In this document: piece by piece, positions 28,755 to 37,496 of the stretch | How the letters are laid out: each line of letters starts with the position of its first letter | Position numbering within the stretch: the first letter of the stretch is position 1 | Program-made: the position numbers and the translations under genes | Notes under the pieces: model-generated | The model's database searches: none | Told to the model about the DNA's origin: nothing | What the model saw: the letters and a program-made list of their open reading frames with translations, nothing else | Source of the DNA: Corynebacterium efficiens YS-314 | Lineage (GTDB): Bacteria > Actinomycetota > Actinomycetes > Mycobacteriales > Mycobacteriaceae | Assembly (NCBI RefSeq): GCF_000011305.1 | Contig: NC_004369.1 | Span: 620,001 to 684,000, forward strand | Direction of reading: 5' to 3' | Length of the DNA: 64,000 nucleotides

Positions 28755-30557
28755 ATGACCGCATCCGTCCAAGACCCGCACGCCCTCAGCGCCGAGTGGT
28801 TGAATCAGCTCAGTGACACCACGACCGCCGGGGATCCGGATGCCGTGGCCGACCTTTTCGAAGAGGAGGGATACTGGCGGGATCTCCTCGCTTTCACGTG
28901 GAACCTCACCACCGCAGAGGGGGTGGAGCAAATTCGTCAAATGATCTCCGCCACTCATCCACGGTGCGCGATCTCTGATGTGGAGGTCACCGAGGCCATT
29001 GAGGAATCCCCGGGGGTCCTCCGCGTGCAGTTCACCTTCGATACCGCAGAATTCCACTCACGGGGCATCGCCCGACTGCGCGACGGGAAATGCTGGACCC
29101 TGTTGACTTCCGCCCGGGGATTGAAAAAACACCCGGAGCCAGCTGGGCGCAGGCGCCCACAGGGTGCGGAGCACGGCGTGCATCCCGACCGGAAGAACTG
29201 GCACGATCAACGGGCCGAACGCAGGGCCACCCTGGGCAGGTCGGAACAACCCTATACTCTCATCATCGGTGGTGGGCAGGGTGGGATCGCACTGGCTGCC
29301 CGGTTGAAGAGGCTCGGAGTGCCCACCATCGTGGTCGATAAACACGACCGTCCGGGAGACCAGTGGCGGTCCCGGTACTACTCCCTCTGTCTGCATGATC
29401 CGGTCTGGTACGACCATCTGCCCTATCTACCGTTCCCGGATGACTGGCCGGTGTTCACCCCCAAGGACAAGATGGGGGACTGGTTGGAACATTATGTCGG
29501 GATCATGGACCTGGATTTCTGGCCCCGCACGGAGTGCACCTCGGCGGAGTTCAACGAGGAGACCGGTACTTGGACCGTCCATGTCACTCGGGACGGTGAA
29601 AAACTTGAGCTCCACCCGACCCAACTGGTGCTGGCGACAGGCATGTCTGGTGTGCCCAACAGACCACACCTTCCAGGTCAGGAGAATTTCAAGGGCGAGA
29701 TCCGGCACTCATCGGAACATCCCGGAGGGCCGGGGGACGCCGGCAAGAATGTGGTGATCCTGGGAGCCAATAACTCAGCCCACGACATCGCAGCTGATCT
29801 CTATGAAAACGGCGCGCACCCGATCATGATCCAGCGTTCGTCCACCCATATCGTGCGTTCGGAGTCGCTCATGCGGGAGGTGTTCGGGCCCCTGTATTCA
29901 GAGGATGCGCTGGAGGCCGGCATCGACACCGACACCGCTGATCTGCTCTTCGCCTCCTGGCCGTACGCGATCCTGCCCGATGTACAACGCCCCGCCTTCG
30001 ACAAGATCCGTGAGGCCGATGCCGAGTTCTACTCCAGGCTGGAGAAGGCCGGTTTCCTCCTGGATTTCGGGGATGATGATTCCGGGCTCTTCCTCAAGTA
30101 CCTGCGCCGCGGTTCCGGCTATTACATTGATGTCGGTGCCTCGGATCTGGTGGCGGATGGCAGCATCCCGGTCCGTTCCGGGGTGAGTATCGACCATGTG
30201 ACCGAGGACTCCGTGGTGCTCACCGATGGCACGGAATTGCCAGCTGATGTCATCATCCTGGCCACCGGTTACGGTTCCATGAACGGCTGGGCCGCAGAGT
30301 TGATCAGCCAGGATGTTGCGGACCGGGTGGGACGCGTCTGGGGCCTGGGGTCAGATACCACCAAAGATCCTGGCCCATGGGAGGGGGAGCTGCGCAATAT
30401 GTGGAAACCCACCCAGGTGGACAATCTTTGGTTCCATGGTGGCAACCTGCACCAGTCGCGCCACTATTCCCGGTACCTCGCGCTTCAGCTCAAGGCACGT
30501 TATGAGGGGATGGATACCCCTGTGTACGGACTCGCCCCGGTGCATCACGCGAGTTGA
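28755..30557 (+). CDS. NTF2/SnoaL-like domain fused to a flavin-containing monooxygenase
   Basis: A 600-residue two-part protein. Residues 1-130 look like an NTF2/SnoaL-like cone domain (WLNQLSDTTTAGDPDAVADLFEEEGYWRDLLAFTWNL...). Residues 165-590 are a flavin-containing monooxygenase-type fold: FAD loop GGGQGGIALAARL, a second dinucleotide loop LGANNSAHDIA and the late ATGYGSM motif. It probably oxidises a small organic molecule using FAD and NADPH; substrate unknown. ATG 28755 has AAGGAG 7 bases upstream. It follows gntP and is followed by a large hairpin. Confidence 0.8.
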   Translation: MTASVQDPHALSAEWLNQLSDTTTAGDPDAVADLFEEEGYWRDLLAFTWNLTTAEGVEQIRQMISATHPRCAISDVEVTEAIEESPGVLRVQFTFDTAEFHSRGIARLRDGKCWTLLTSARGLKKHPEPAGRRRPQGAEHGVHPDRKNWHDQRAERRATLGRSEQPYTLIIGGGQGGIALAARLKRLGVPTIVVDKHDRPGDQWRSRYYSLCLHDPVWYDHLPYLPFPDDWPVFTPKDKMGDWLEHYVGIMDLDFWPRTECTSAEFNEETGTWTVHVTRDGEKLELHPTQLVLATGMSGVPNRPHLPGQENFKGEIRHSSEHPGGPGDAGKNVVILGANNSAHDIAADLYENGAHPIMIQRSSTHIVRSESLMREVFGPLYSEDALEAGIDTDTADLLFASWPYAILPDVQRPAFDKIREADAEFYSRLEKAGFLLDFGDDDSGLFLKYLRRGSGYYIDVGASDLVADGSIPVRSGVSIDHVTEDSVVLTDGTELPADVIILATGYGSMNGWAAELISQDVADRVGRVWGLGSDTTKDPGPWEGELRNMWKPTQVDNLWFHGGNLHQSRHYSRYLALQLKARYEGMDTPVYGLAPVHHAS

Positions 30558-30643
30558 GTGAATCTGTTGGCTTGAGGCTGGCATGTGATTCCTGAGAGGG
30601 GGGCGTTACATTTCCCCTCTTCACCTCGCCTGAAATCCGTAAC

Positions 30644-30721
30644 CACGACATCGCATCCCAGACATCAGTGCGCTGAATCACGGCATCAGTGCCGATGTCG
30701 GTGATGCGATGTCGTGTTTTT
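30644..30721 (+). terminator. Long hairpin plus T-run after the monooxygenase gene
   Basis: CACGACATCGCATC (30644-30657) pairs perfectly with GATGCGATGTCGTG (30703-30716), followed by TTTTT. The 45-base interior has further pairing (GACATC with GATGTC), making a branched or extended stem. It serves as the terminator, although it is larger than usual. Confidence 0.75.
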
Positions 30722-30727
30722 GGGGTG

Positions 30728-30826
30728 GGCACACTTAACCCAGAGATCCTGTTTCCAGAAACCGCTGTGTTTAACCCAGAGATTGCTGGTGCTTTCTGGA
30801 GACAGGATCTCTGGGTTAAGTGTGCC
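30728..30826. repeat. 99-bp near-perfect palindromic element with a third copy in its loop
   Basis: The outer 25 bases (30728-30752) are the exact reverse complement of 30802-30826. After one G/T mismatch the arms continue for 8 more bases (30754-30761 with 30793-30800). The 31-base loop holds another TTAACCCAGAGAT, the core of the arm. No open reading frame or T-run is associated, so it is not an ordinary terminator. It resembles a miniature inverted-repeat element or a REP-like unit. Confidence 0.8.
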
Positions 30827-30917
30827 TCCGGTTTCCCGGCCTATTCACCGTGGTGGTGACCCGGATGCTGCTGGTAGTCTCATCACCGGACTCGGGGAGT
30901 ATCAGCGATGGGACGGC

Positions 30918-31517
30918 ATGGGGATCAGACAGCGAAAACGTATCAACAGCACTGGCATGGTCACTGCGACTATCCGGGCGGCGCTGGTGATGGTCGTGTC
31001 GTTGACCATGGCTGCCATCATGGGTTTCACCGCCTTTATGTTCTGGACGGTTTACCCACCCAATGAGCGGTCGGAGGATGCCGATGTCGTGGTGGTCATT
31101 GCGGGTGCATCCGATGGCCGGCATGAACTTGGTGCGGAGATCGCGCTGGAGTACGGGATCAAGAATTTCGTGGTGTCCAACCCCGCAGGCAGCAAGGACA
31201 AGGTTGGTTACAGTCACTGTGCCGGGGATGACCGCCCCGAGGGGACCAGGACCTGGTGCATGGATCCCTATCCGGTGATCACCTCTGGTGAGGCCCGGAC
31301 CTTCCACGAGCTGGCGAAGGAACAGAACTGGGAGTCGGCGATCATGGTGACCAGCCGACCCCACACCCGGCGGGTCAAGTACTTTTTTGAGCAGTGCACG
31401 GATTTGTCTGAGGTGAAGGTCGCCAATGTGCGCACCATCAAGGAAAACATCATCATCTACCAGGTCTTCCATGAGTTGGCGGGGTTCATCAAATTCTGGC
31501 TGACCGACCCCTGCTGA
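30918..31517 (+). CDS. DUF218 (YdcF/SanA-like) membrane protein
   Basis: A 199-residue protein with one membrane helix at residues 20-45, followed by an extracytoplasmic DUF218-like domain. Recognisable pieces are ADVVVVIAGASDGRHELGAEIALEYGIKNFVVSNP and SAIMVTSRPHTRRVKYFFEQC. SanA/ElyC-type relatives are linked to envelope integrity; the true substrate is unknown. Start ATG 30918 was chosen since an upstream extension would run through the palindromic element. The stop lies within a 14-bp tandem duplication (31500-31527). Confidence 0.75.
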   Translation: MGIRQRKRINSTGMVTATIRAALVMVVSLTMAAIMGFTAFMFWTVYPPNERSEDADVVVVIAGASDGRHELGAEIALEYGIKNFVVSNPAGSKDKVGYSHCAGDDRPEGTRTWCMDPYPVITSGEARTFHELAKEQNWESAIMVTSRPHTRRVKYFFEQCTDLSEVKVANVRTIKENIIIYQVFHELAGFIKFWLTDPC

Positions 31518-31527
31518 CCGACCCCTG
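31500..31527. repeat. 14-bp tandem duplication spanning a stop codon
   Basis: CTGACCGACCCCTG occurs twice head to tail, with a partial third (CTGACC). The first copy encodes the last residues L-T-D-P-C and runs into the stop of the DUF218 gene. Confidence 0.75.
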
Positions 31528-31643
31528 CTGACCAGCAGCCCCGGTCCCCGACGGACCCCTGCCATGCCCGGTCAGCCCCCTCATTCCCGGTGCTCAGGCC
31601 CGGAAAATAACATCTGCAGGTGTGTCTAGTAGAGTGATGTTCT

Positions 31644-33215
31644 GTGAGCCTTACACCTAATCATCGCCCAGTACTCGTTGTCGACTACGGTGCACAGTAC
31701 GCGCAGCTGATCGCACGACGAGTGCGTGAGGCCGGCATCTACTCCGAAGTCATCCCGCACACCGCCACCCCGCAGGAGATTCAGGAAAAGAACCCTGTTG
31801 CGCTGGTGTTGTCCGGTGGACCGTCGTCTGTGTATGCAGAGGACGCGCCGGGTATCGATCCGGACATCCTGAAGTTGGGGCTGCCGGTCTTCGGCATCTG
31901 CTACGGCTTCCAGGCCATGACCCACGCGCTGGGTGGCAAGGTTGCCGCCACCGGCAAGCGTGAGTACGGCCGTACTGATCTTGAGGTCAAGGGTGGTGTT
32001 CTGCACGACGGTCTGGAGCTGTCCCACAAGGTGTGGATGAGCCATGGCGATGCTGTGTCCGAGGCCCCTGAGGGTTTCACCGTCACCGCTTCCTCCGAGG
32101 CGGCACCGGTCGCGGCTTTCGAGAATGTCGAGGCCAAGATGGCTGGTGTCCAGTACCACCCCGAGGTGCTGCACTCCCCGCATGGTCAGCAGGTTCTCAC
32201 CCGCTTCCTCACCGAGATCGCCGGCCTGGAGCAGAACTGGACTGCGGCCAACATTGCGGAGGAACTCGTCGAGAAGATCCGTGAGCAGGTCGGCCCTGAG
32301 GGTCGTGCCATCTGTGGTCTGTCCGGTGGCGTGGATTCCGCCGTTGCCGCAGCCCTGGTGCAGCGCGCCATCGGTGACCGCCTGACCTGTGTCTTTGTTG
32401 ACCACGGTCTGCTGCGCGCCGGTGAGCGTGAGCAGGTGGAGAAGGATTTCGTGGCTGCCACCGGCGCGAAGCTGGTCACCGTCGATGAGCGTAAGGCGTT
32501 CCTGGATAAGCTGGCCGGTGTCACCGAGCCGGAGGCCAAGCGCAAGGCCATCGGTGCGGAGTTCATCCGTTCCTTCGAGCGCGCTGTCGCCGGTGTGCTG
32601 GAGGATTCCCCGGAGGGTTCCACCGTGGACTTCCTGGTCCAGGGCACCCTCTACCCGGATGTGGTGGAGTCCGGCGGCGGTGCCGGTACCGCCAACATCA
32701 AGAGCCACCACAACGTGGGCGGGCTGCCTGATGATGTCGAGTTCGAGCTCGTCGAGCCCCTGCGCCTGCTGTTCAAGGACGAGGTCCGTGCGGTTGGCCG
32801 CGAGCTCGGCCTGCCCGAGGTCATCGTTGCCCGTCAGCCGTTCCCGGGACCGGGCCTGGGTATCCGCATCATCGGTGAGGTCACCGAGGAGCGTCTGGAG
32901 ACCCTCCGCCACGCCGATCTGATCGCCCGCACCGAGCTCACCGCAGCCGGCCTGGATGGCATCATCTGGCAGTGCCCGGTGGTCCTGCTCGCCGATGTCC
33001 GTTCTGTCGGTGTCCAGGGTGACGGCCGCACTTACGGTCACCCGATCGTGCTGCGCCCGGTGTCCTCCGAGGATGCCATGACCGCCGACTGGACCCGCCT
33101 GCCGTATGAGGTCCTGGAGCGTATCTCCACCCGCATCACCAATGAGGTCGCCGACGTCAACCGCGTTGTGCTCGACGTGACCTCGAAGCCACCGGGAACC
33201 ATCGAGTGGGAGTAG
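31644..33215 (+). CDS. guaA: GMP synthase (glutamine-hydrolysing)
   Basis: Converts XMP to GMP with ATP and glutamine. 523 residues, full length. The N-terminal glutaminase has C86 in [10 protein letters not shown] and the His of QYHPEVLHS near 170. The ATP pyrophosphatase P-loop is LSGGVDSAV, followed by the GMPS C-terminal dimer domain ending [20 protein letters not shown] 31644 is the only start giving a proper N-terminus. It completes the GMP pathway with guaB2, 6.3 kb upstream. Confidence 0.98.
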   Translation: MSLTPNHRPVLVVDYGAQYAQLIARRVREAGIYSEVIPHTATPQEIQEKNPVALVLSGGPSSVYAEDAPGIDPDILKLGLPVFGICYGFQAMTHALGGKVAATGKREYGRTDLEVKGGVLHDGLELSHKVWMSHGDAVSEAPEGFTVTASSEAAPVAAFENVEAKMAGVQYHPEVLHSPHGQQVLTRFLTEIAGLEQNWTAANIAEELVEKIREQVGPEGRAICGLSGGVDSAVAAALVQRAIGDRLTCVFVDHGLLRAGEREQVEKDFVAATGAKLVTVDERKAFLDKLAGVTEPEAKRKAIGAEFIRSFERAVAGVLEDSPEGSTVDFLVQGTLYPDVVESGGGAGTANIKSHHNVGGLPDDVEFELVEPLRLLFKDEVRAVGRELGLPEVIVARQPFPGPGLGIRIIGEVTEERLETLRHADLIARTELTAAGLDGIIWQCPVVLLADVRSVGVQGDGRTYGHPIVLRPVSSEDAMTADWTRLPYEVLERISTRITNEVADVNRVVLDVTSKPPGTIEWE

Positions 33216-33228
33216 ATCCCCCTCATCT

Positions 33229-33267
33229 GAAGGCGGCGCGTAACCTCGACGGTTGTGCGCCGCCTTC
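33229..33267 (+). terminator. Terminator after guaA
   Basis: GAAGGCGGCGC pairs perfectly with GCGCCGCCTTC over a 17-base loop; GGTGTTT follows. Confidence 0.7.
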
Positions 33268-33368
33268 GGTGTTTCCGGTGGTCGCCCTCTTTGCTTGACG
33301 ACGCCCAGGCTCCCCCCACGTAGGGTGGTGCGCACCAGTTACGGCTAACCGATTGAGGAGAAAAGACC

Positions 33369-33752
33369 ATGAGCGACCTGAACAATGTATTCGGTACCTC
33401 CGACGAGGCCACCGCACTGCTCAAACACCTGCAACAGCGGTCGGGGGAGACCGTTGATGTCACCGATGTGTTCACAGAGCTGGGATTGGACAAATTGTCC
33501 GGCAACTACACCGACACCCAGGTGGAGGGGTACGGCGATGCCTTCATGGTTGTCGCAGCCCTGGCCGCCCTGATCGTGGGGGAGGGCGAGGTGACCCTGC
33601 ATGTGGACGCCAAGGAGAAGACCCAGATCAGCACGGCCCTGAAGTACTTCGCCCTGTCCCCTGAGGAGCACGCTGTGGCGGAGCGTTTCGATGAGGATGA
33701 TCTGTACGAGGTGGCTGATCTCGCCGAGGAACTGCGCGGGCAGTTGGATTAA
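33369..33752 (+). CDS. Conserved-looking acidic protein, function unknown
   Basis: A 127-residue, strongly acidic protein. A hydrophobic helix (YGDAFMVVAALAALIVG, residues 55-72) is flanked by charged helices; the C-terminus is very Glu/Asp-rich (ERFDEDDLYEVADLAEELRGQLD). No family recognised. GAGGAG lies 8 bases before ATG 33369. It has its own terminator and is likely monocistronic. Confidence 0.75.
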   Translation: MSDLNNVFGTSDEATALLKHLQQRSGETVDVTDVFTELGLDKLSGNYTDTQVEGYGDAFMVVAALAALIVGEGEVTLHVDAKEKTQISTALKYFALSPEEHAVAERFDEDDLYEVADLAEELRGQLD

Positions 33753-33758
33753 GACAAA

Positions 33759-33808
33759 ACAACAGTGTCCCGGTGGGAACCTCACGGTTCCCACCGGGAC
33801 ACTGTTGT
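33759..33808. terminator. Long bidirectional hairpin
   Basis: ACAACAGTGTCCCGGTGGGA and its complement form a perfect stem of over 20 bp with a TCAC loop, between two converging genes. It has A-rich sequence on the left and GTTC on the right. Confidence 0.85.
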
Positions 33809-33852
33809 GTTCAGCTCACCGATCCCGGGGGATCAGTGGGCCTGGGGTTTAA

Positions 33853-36800
33853 CTAGCTGGAGCCGATGCTGGAACCAGCGCTGGATCCGGGGCCATCCGT
33901 GCTGCACAGCAGGGGGGAGGAGACCAGTGCCAGGGCAGCAGTGGCGAACAGTGCGTTGGACACCATCTGGTGGTTGACAGCATTGGCTGCGTCATTCAGA
34001 CCACGGTTGATGGTCTGAACCCACTCCGGCTGGTGTGCGCCGGAGGTGGCGGCGTTCAGCTGGCGCATCTGCTGCTCAACTGCGGAGCCGATGGACTTGA
34101 GCAGTGGCTCGAGTGCCGGGCCCGCGATGGCGGAGACAGCACCCAAGGCGGCGAGCAGTCCGACCAGGCCGGCGGCCGGGGAATCCAGGCACTGCTGCAG
34201 GAACGCGGAGGAACCGTTATCAGCGCCGCCGTTGCCGTTGTCGCTGCTGCCATTACCGATGCTGCCGTTGTCGATGCTTCCGCCACCGTTGCCGGTACCG
34301 TCAGAGATGTTCATGTTGAAGGTGACCGTGTCGCTACCTGCGGAGTTGGTTGCGGTGACGGTGACGGTGAAGGTGCCGGACTCAGTCGGGGTACCGGAAA
34401 TGATACCGGTGTCCTCGTTGTAGTCCACACCGTCTGGCAGACCCACGACCACGATGGTGGTATCACCCGGGGTGACCTCGACGGTGATTGGGGTGATCGG
34501 GATGTTGATGGTGCCATCCACATCATCGATGTCACCGATGTTGGGGGCGTCGACCTGCTCCTCCACGGTGAAGAGGAAGGTCTCGGTCACGGTGCGGCCA
34601 TCATTGACTGCGGTGACGGTGACGGTGGTGACTCCGGCCTCGGTGGGGGTGCCGGTGATCTCGCCGGTGGTGTCGTTGTAGGTCACGCCGTCCGGCAGGC
34701 CCTCAACGGTGACCTCAGCGGTATCGGGGGTGACCTCCACCTCGACCGGCTCGATCGGGGTACCGACGGTACCGGTCTGATCATCGATGTTGCCGATGGT
34801 CGGAGCAACTGCACCCGGCTCTTCATCAGGATCGGTGACGGTCAGGGTGAACTGCTCGGTGGCACTTCCCGCGTCATTGGTGGCGGTAACCGTGACGTTG
34901 AAGGTTCCGACGATGGTGGGGGTGCCGGTGATCTGGCCGGTGGTGTTGCTGTAGGTCACGCCTGTTGGCAGACCCACAACGGTGACGGTGGCGTCGTCCG
35001 GGGTGACGTCCACATCAATCGGGGTGATGGGCTCGTCGACAAGGCCAGCCTGGTCGTCGATGTTGCCGATGGCCGGAGCAACGGCGGGATTCTCAACGGT
35101 GATGGTGAAGGTCTGCGTTGCGGTGCCACCTGTGGTGGTGGCGGTGACAGTCACCTCGTAGGTGCCCACAGCTGCCGGGGTGCCGGAGATGGTGTTGGTG
35201 GTGGTGTTGTAGGTCACGCCGGTTGGCAGACCATCAACGGCGATGGTGGCGGTGGAAGGGGTCGCCGCCGGGATGACCGGGGCAATCGCATCACCCAGGG
35301 TTACGGTCTGATCTGCAATCGCAGCCAGAGTCGGGGCTGCAACCCAGTTGGCATCCGCATTCACGGTTGCACGGGCCAGCGGAAGATCAATTACACCGTC
35401 AAGGACGTTGATGCGCAGTGCGGAGACGGTGAAAGCCTCATCAGGACGGGTGATGGGGGCCGTTGCTTCATTCGGGCGAGCCGGGTTGTCGCGCGTGATC
35501 TGTTCGCGAATCTGTGGATTCGGCTGATCATTGAGGGTGATGCGCAGGATGTCCCGGTTGTTCAGAATCGTGCTGAGGTTGCCGGTCAGTGGGCCGACAA
35601 CATCGGTAACGACATCCTGGAGGAGAGTGTCGATCACACCATCGGCGGTTTCGTTAAGAATTTCCTCGATAACGTCACCAACTGCGCCGAGGACGCTCTG
35701 AAGAACCGCATCGATACCCGGCAGACCAAGAGTTCCCAGCAGCGTGAGGCTTGAGACATCGTCACCATTGAGGATCTGGTTGAGGGTGCCATCGATGTTG
35801 ATCGCGGCGATTGAACCTCCCAGGAGGCGGAGATCTACATTGATGGTGACGGAGGTCTCCAGCAGTCCGTCCAGAACCGCGGTTCGGACCTCTGCCACCA
35901 GATCTGTGAGGATCGAGTTGATCTCGGTGGAAATCCTTGCGACTGCATCTTCGGTGAGCAGGTCGGTGTTGGGATCAACGGCGGAAGTGCCACCTAGAGC
36001 TTCCAGGTCGATGATGACCTCCCCGGTTTCCAGGTTGAGGGTCACGGCCCCGCTGCTGGAGGTTAGCGGCCCACCCAGGAGAAGTTCTAGGGTCTCCTGG
36101 ATGTTGGAGTTGAGGGTGATCGTCGGGTCTCCGAGGCTGATCACTCCCAAAGGTAGTGCATTCGCTGCAGTGACAACGGGGCCGAGTGCCCCGAGGATTC
36201 CATTGACCAGACCGGCCTCTCCTGCAACCCCGGATACCAGGTCGTCAACCTGCATGCCCACACCCGGGGTGGCAGGATCCTCGCTGATGAGGAGATCAGT
36301 GACGCTTGCCACCAGCGGGCTGTCGAGAACCAGATCTGCATTGGCCAGGGCATACTCAGAAGTGACTTCGTCGCCATTGCGTTCGGCGCTGGCACTGACA
36401 GCTCCGACGCGGAGGGACAGTTCATCGATGATTCCATCGGTGAGCTGCGGTGCCAGGATATCCGACAGATCCAGGACGGTTTCTACGCCGCCGGGTCCGG
36501 AGGTAGCGCTGAGGTCGATGGAGCCGTCGTCGGTGAGCACACCTGCTGCGGCGTAGGCCTGGTTACCGGCCGGGGTGGAGGCGGTGGCCCCCAGAACGCC
36601 GGCGGGGCCCTGGATGTTAAGAAGATCGGTGAGGGGGAGGCTTACACCGCCAATGGTGACATCGATGCCCTCAAGGAGAGTCAGGTCAACGTTGGCGTCA
36701 TTGCTCTCGTTTCCTGGGTACTGCGCCTCAGCACGGATGGCTTCCAGCAGGGCCAGGAATCGATCCTGGTCTGCGGGGTCTACTGAGTCGGTGAAGAGGG

Positions 36801-36990
36801 ACAGGTCGATGAGCTGTCCTTCAGCGGTGGCGAATGGTGCTTCCTGCGCCTGCGCTACAGCTGTAACGGGGAGTAGTGGGTGGGCAGGGACGGCGATGAG
36901 GGTTCCCGCAACCAGTGCGGTACTCGTGATGGCGGCGATGCCGATCCGCATGCTCCGGCTGATGGCCAGAGCGGATTTCCTGATTTTCAA
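33853..36990 (-). CDS. Large secreted surface protein with four Ig-like (He_PIG) repeats
   Basis: A 1045-residue protein. Residues 1-48 are a long signal peptide (basic start, hydrophobic core, ending around AQAQEA). Residues 50-550 are a Leu/Asp/Ile-rich beta-solenoid-like region with repeats such as SVTDLLIS, VIDLEALGG and ISLGDPTITL, resembling the corynebacterial 'choice-of-anchor G' type. Residues 552-896 are four tandem domains of about 85 residues, each with IGNIDDQ..., GLPTGVTYN...TGTP and TVTVTATN, typical of putative-Ig (He_PIG) modules. A Gly/Asn/Ser linker leads to a C-terminal domain (about 930-1045) with two hydrophobic helices and two Cys. There is no LPXTG. It is likely an adhesin or envelope protein. 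Confidence 0.85.
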   Translation of the reverse strand: MKIRKSALAISRSMRIGIAAITSTALVAGTLIAVPAHPLLPVTAVAQAQEAPFATAEGQLIDLSLFTDSVDPADQDRFLALLEAIRAEAQYPGNESNDANVDLTLLEGIDVTIGGVSLPLTDLLNIQGPAGVLGATASTPAGNQAYAAAGVLTDDGSIDLSATSGPGGVETVLDLSDILAPQLTDGIIDELSLRVGAVSASAERNGDEVTSEYALANADLVLDSPLVASVTDLLISEDPATPGVGMQVDDLVSGVAGEAGLVNGILGALGPVVTAANALPLGVISLGDPTITLNSNIQETLELLLGGPLTSSSGAVTLNLETGEVIIDLEALGGTSAVDPNTDLLTEDAVARISTEINSILTDLVAEVRTAVLDGLLETSVTINVDLRLLGGSIAAINIDGTLNQILNGDDVSSLTLLGTLGLPGIDAVLQSVLGAVGDVIEEILNETADGVIDTLLQDVVTDVVGPLTGNLSTILNNRDILRITLNDQPNPQIREQITRDNPARPNEATAPITRPDEAFTVSALRINVLDGVIDLPLARATVNADANWVAAPTLAAIADQTVTLGDAIAPVIPAATPSTATIAVDGLPTGVTYNTTTNTISGTPAAVGTYEVTVTATTTGGTATQTFTITVENPAVAPAIGNIDDQAGLVDEPITPIDVDVTPDDATVTVVGLPTGVTYSNTTGQITGTPTIVGTFNVTVTATNDAGSATEQFTLTVTDPDEEPGAVAPTIGNIDDQTGTVGTPIEPVEVEVTPDTAEVTVEGLPDGVTYNDTTGEITGTPTEAGVTTVTVTAVNDGRTVTETFLFTVEEQVDAPNIGDIDDVDGTINIPITPITVEVTPGDTTIVVVGLPDGVDYNEDTGIISGTPTESGTFTVTVTATNSAGSDTVTFNMNISDGTGNGGGSIDNGSIGNGSSDNGNGGADNGSSAFLQQCLDSPAAGLVGLLAALGAVSAIAGPALEPLLKSIGSAVEQQMRQLNAATSGAHQPEWVQTINRGLNDAANAVNHQMVSNALFATAALALVSSPLLCSTDGPGSSAGSSIGSS

Positions 36991-37496
36991 GGGTCCTCCA
37001 GGTTTGAGAGTGTTACCTGATCATTTATTGAGTCTGTTCACAGCAAACTGCCCAAAAGAGAGCCAAATCACTGTGCATACTCAGCAACCCTCACCCTAAT
37101 CACAGGTTCTATTTGATTCTATGGAATGCAAAATGTCTTATTTACCTATCCAAACCTAGATATCAATCACCTCTGCATGGTTCTCTGATTGAATTGCCAG
37201 CTGATAACTATTTTTTGGGGATCCGTTGGGTGTGAGGATGGGTTTTCAGTGATGCCGATGGCGCTGTAATTCACTCGCCAAGGGCACACCCATTAGGGGG
37301 CCCTCTACCCCCTCGGGGGTGGTTGTACAGTGAGGATCGGTCGTTTTGTTATATGACGGTGGTCGATTCTCCATATCGGTGGTGTAGCCGGGGCCGATTT
37401 ATAAACTGCACAACCCTGAACATTGAGAAACCTCCCACAGCTTCCACCTGTGAATGGTGGTGAGCTGGAGAGGTTCTGGAAAATTAGTGTCTGTGT
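36991..37496. other. AT-rich intergenic region upstream of the surface protein
   Basis: About 505 bases without a gene, clearly richer in A and T than the surroundings, with runs such as ATTTGATTCTATGGAATG and a CCCCCTCGGGGG palindrome near 37310. The promoter of the surface-protein gene (minus strand) must lie here, together with the 3' end of the PspC-family transcript. Confidence 0.5.

Noticed and set aside
31626..33335. 569-codon open frame antisense to guaA
   Set aside because: High-GC shadow; guaA on the other strand has all family motifs.
33970..35754. 594-codon open frame antisense to the Ig-repeat protein
   Set aside because: Gly/Asp-rich translation of repeats; the minus-strand protein has a signal peptide and clear domains.
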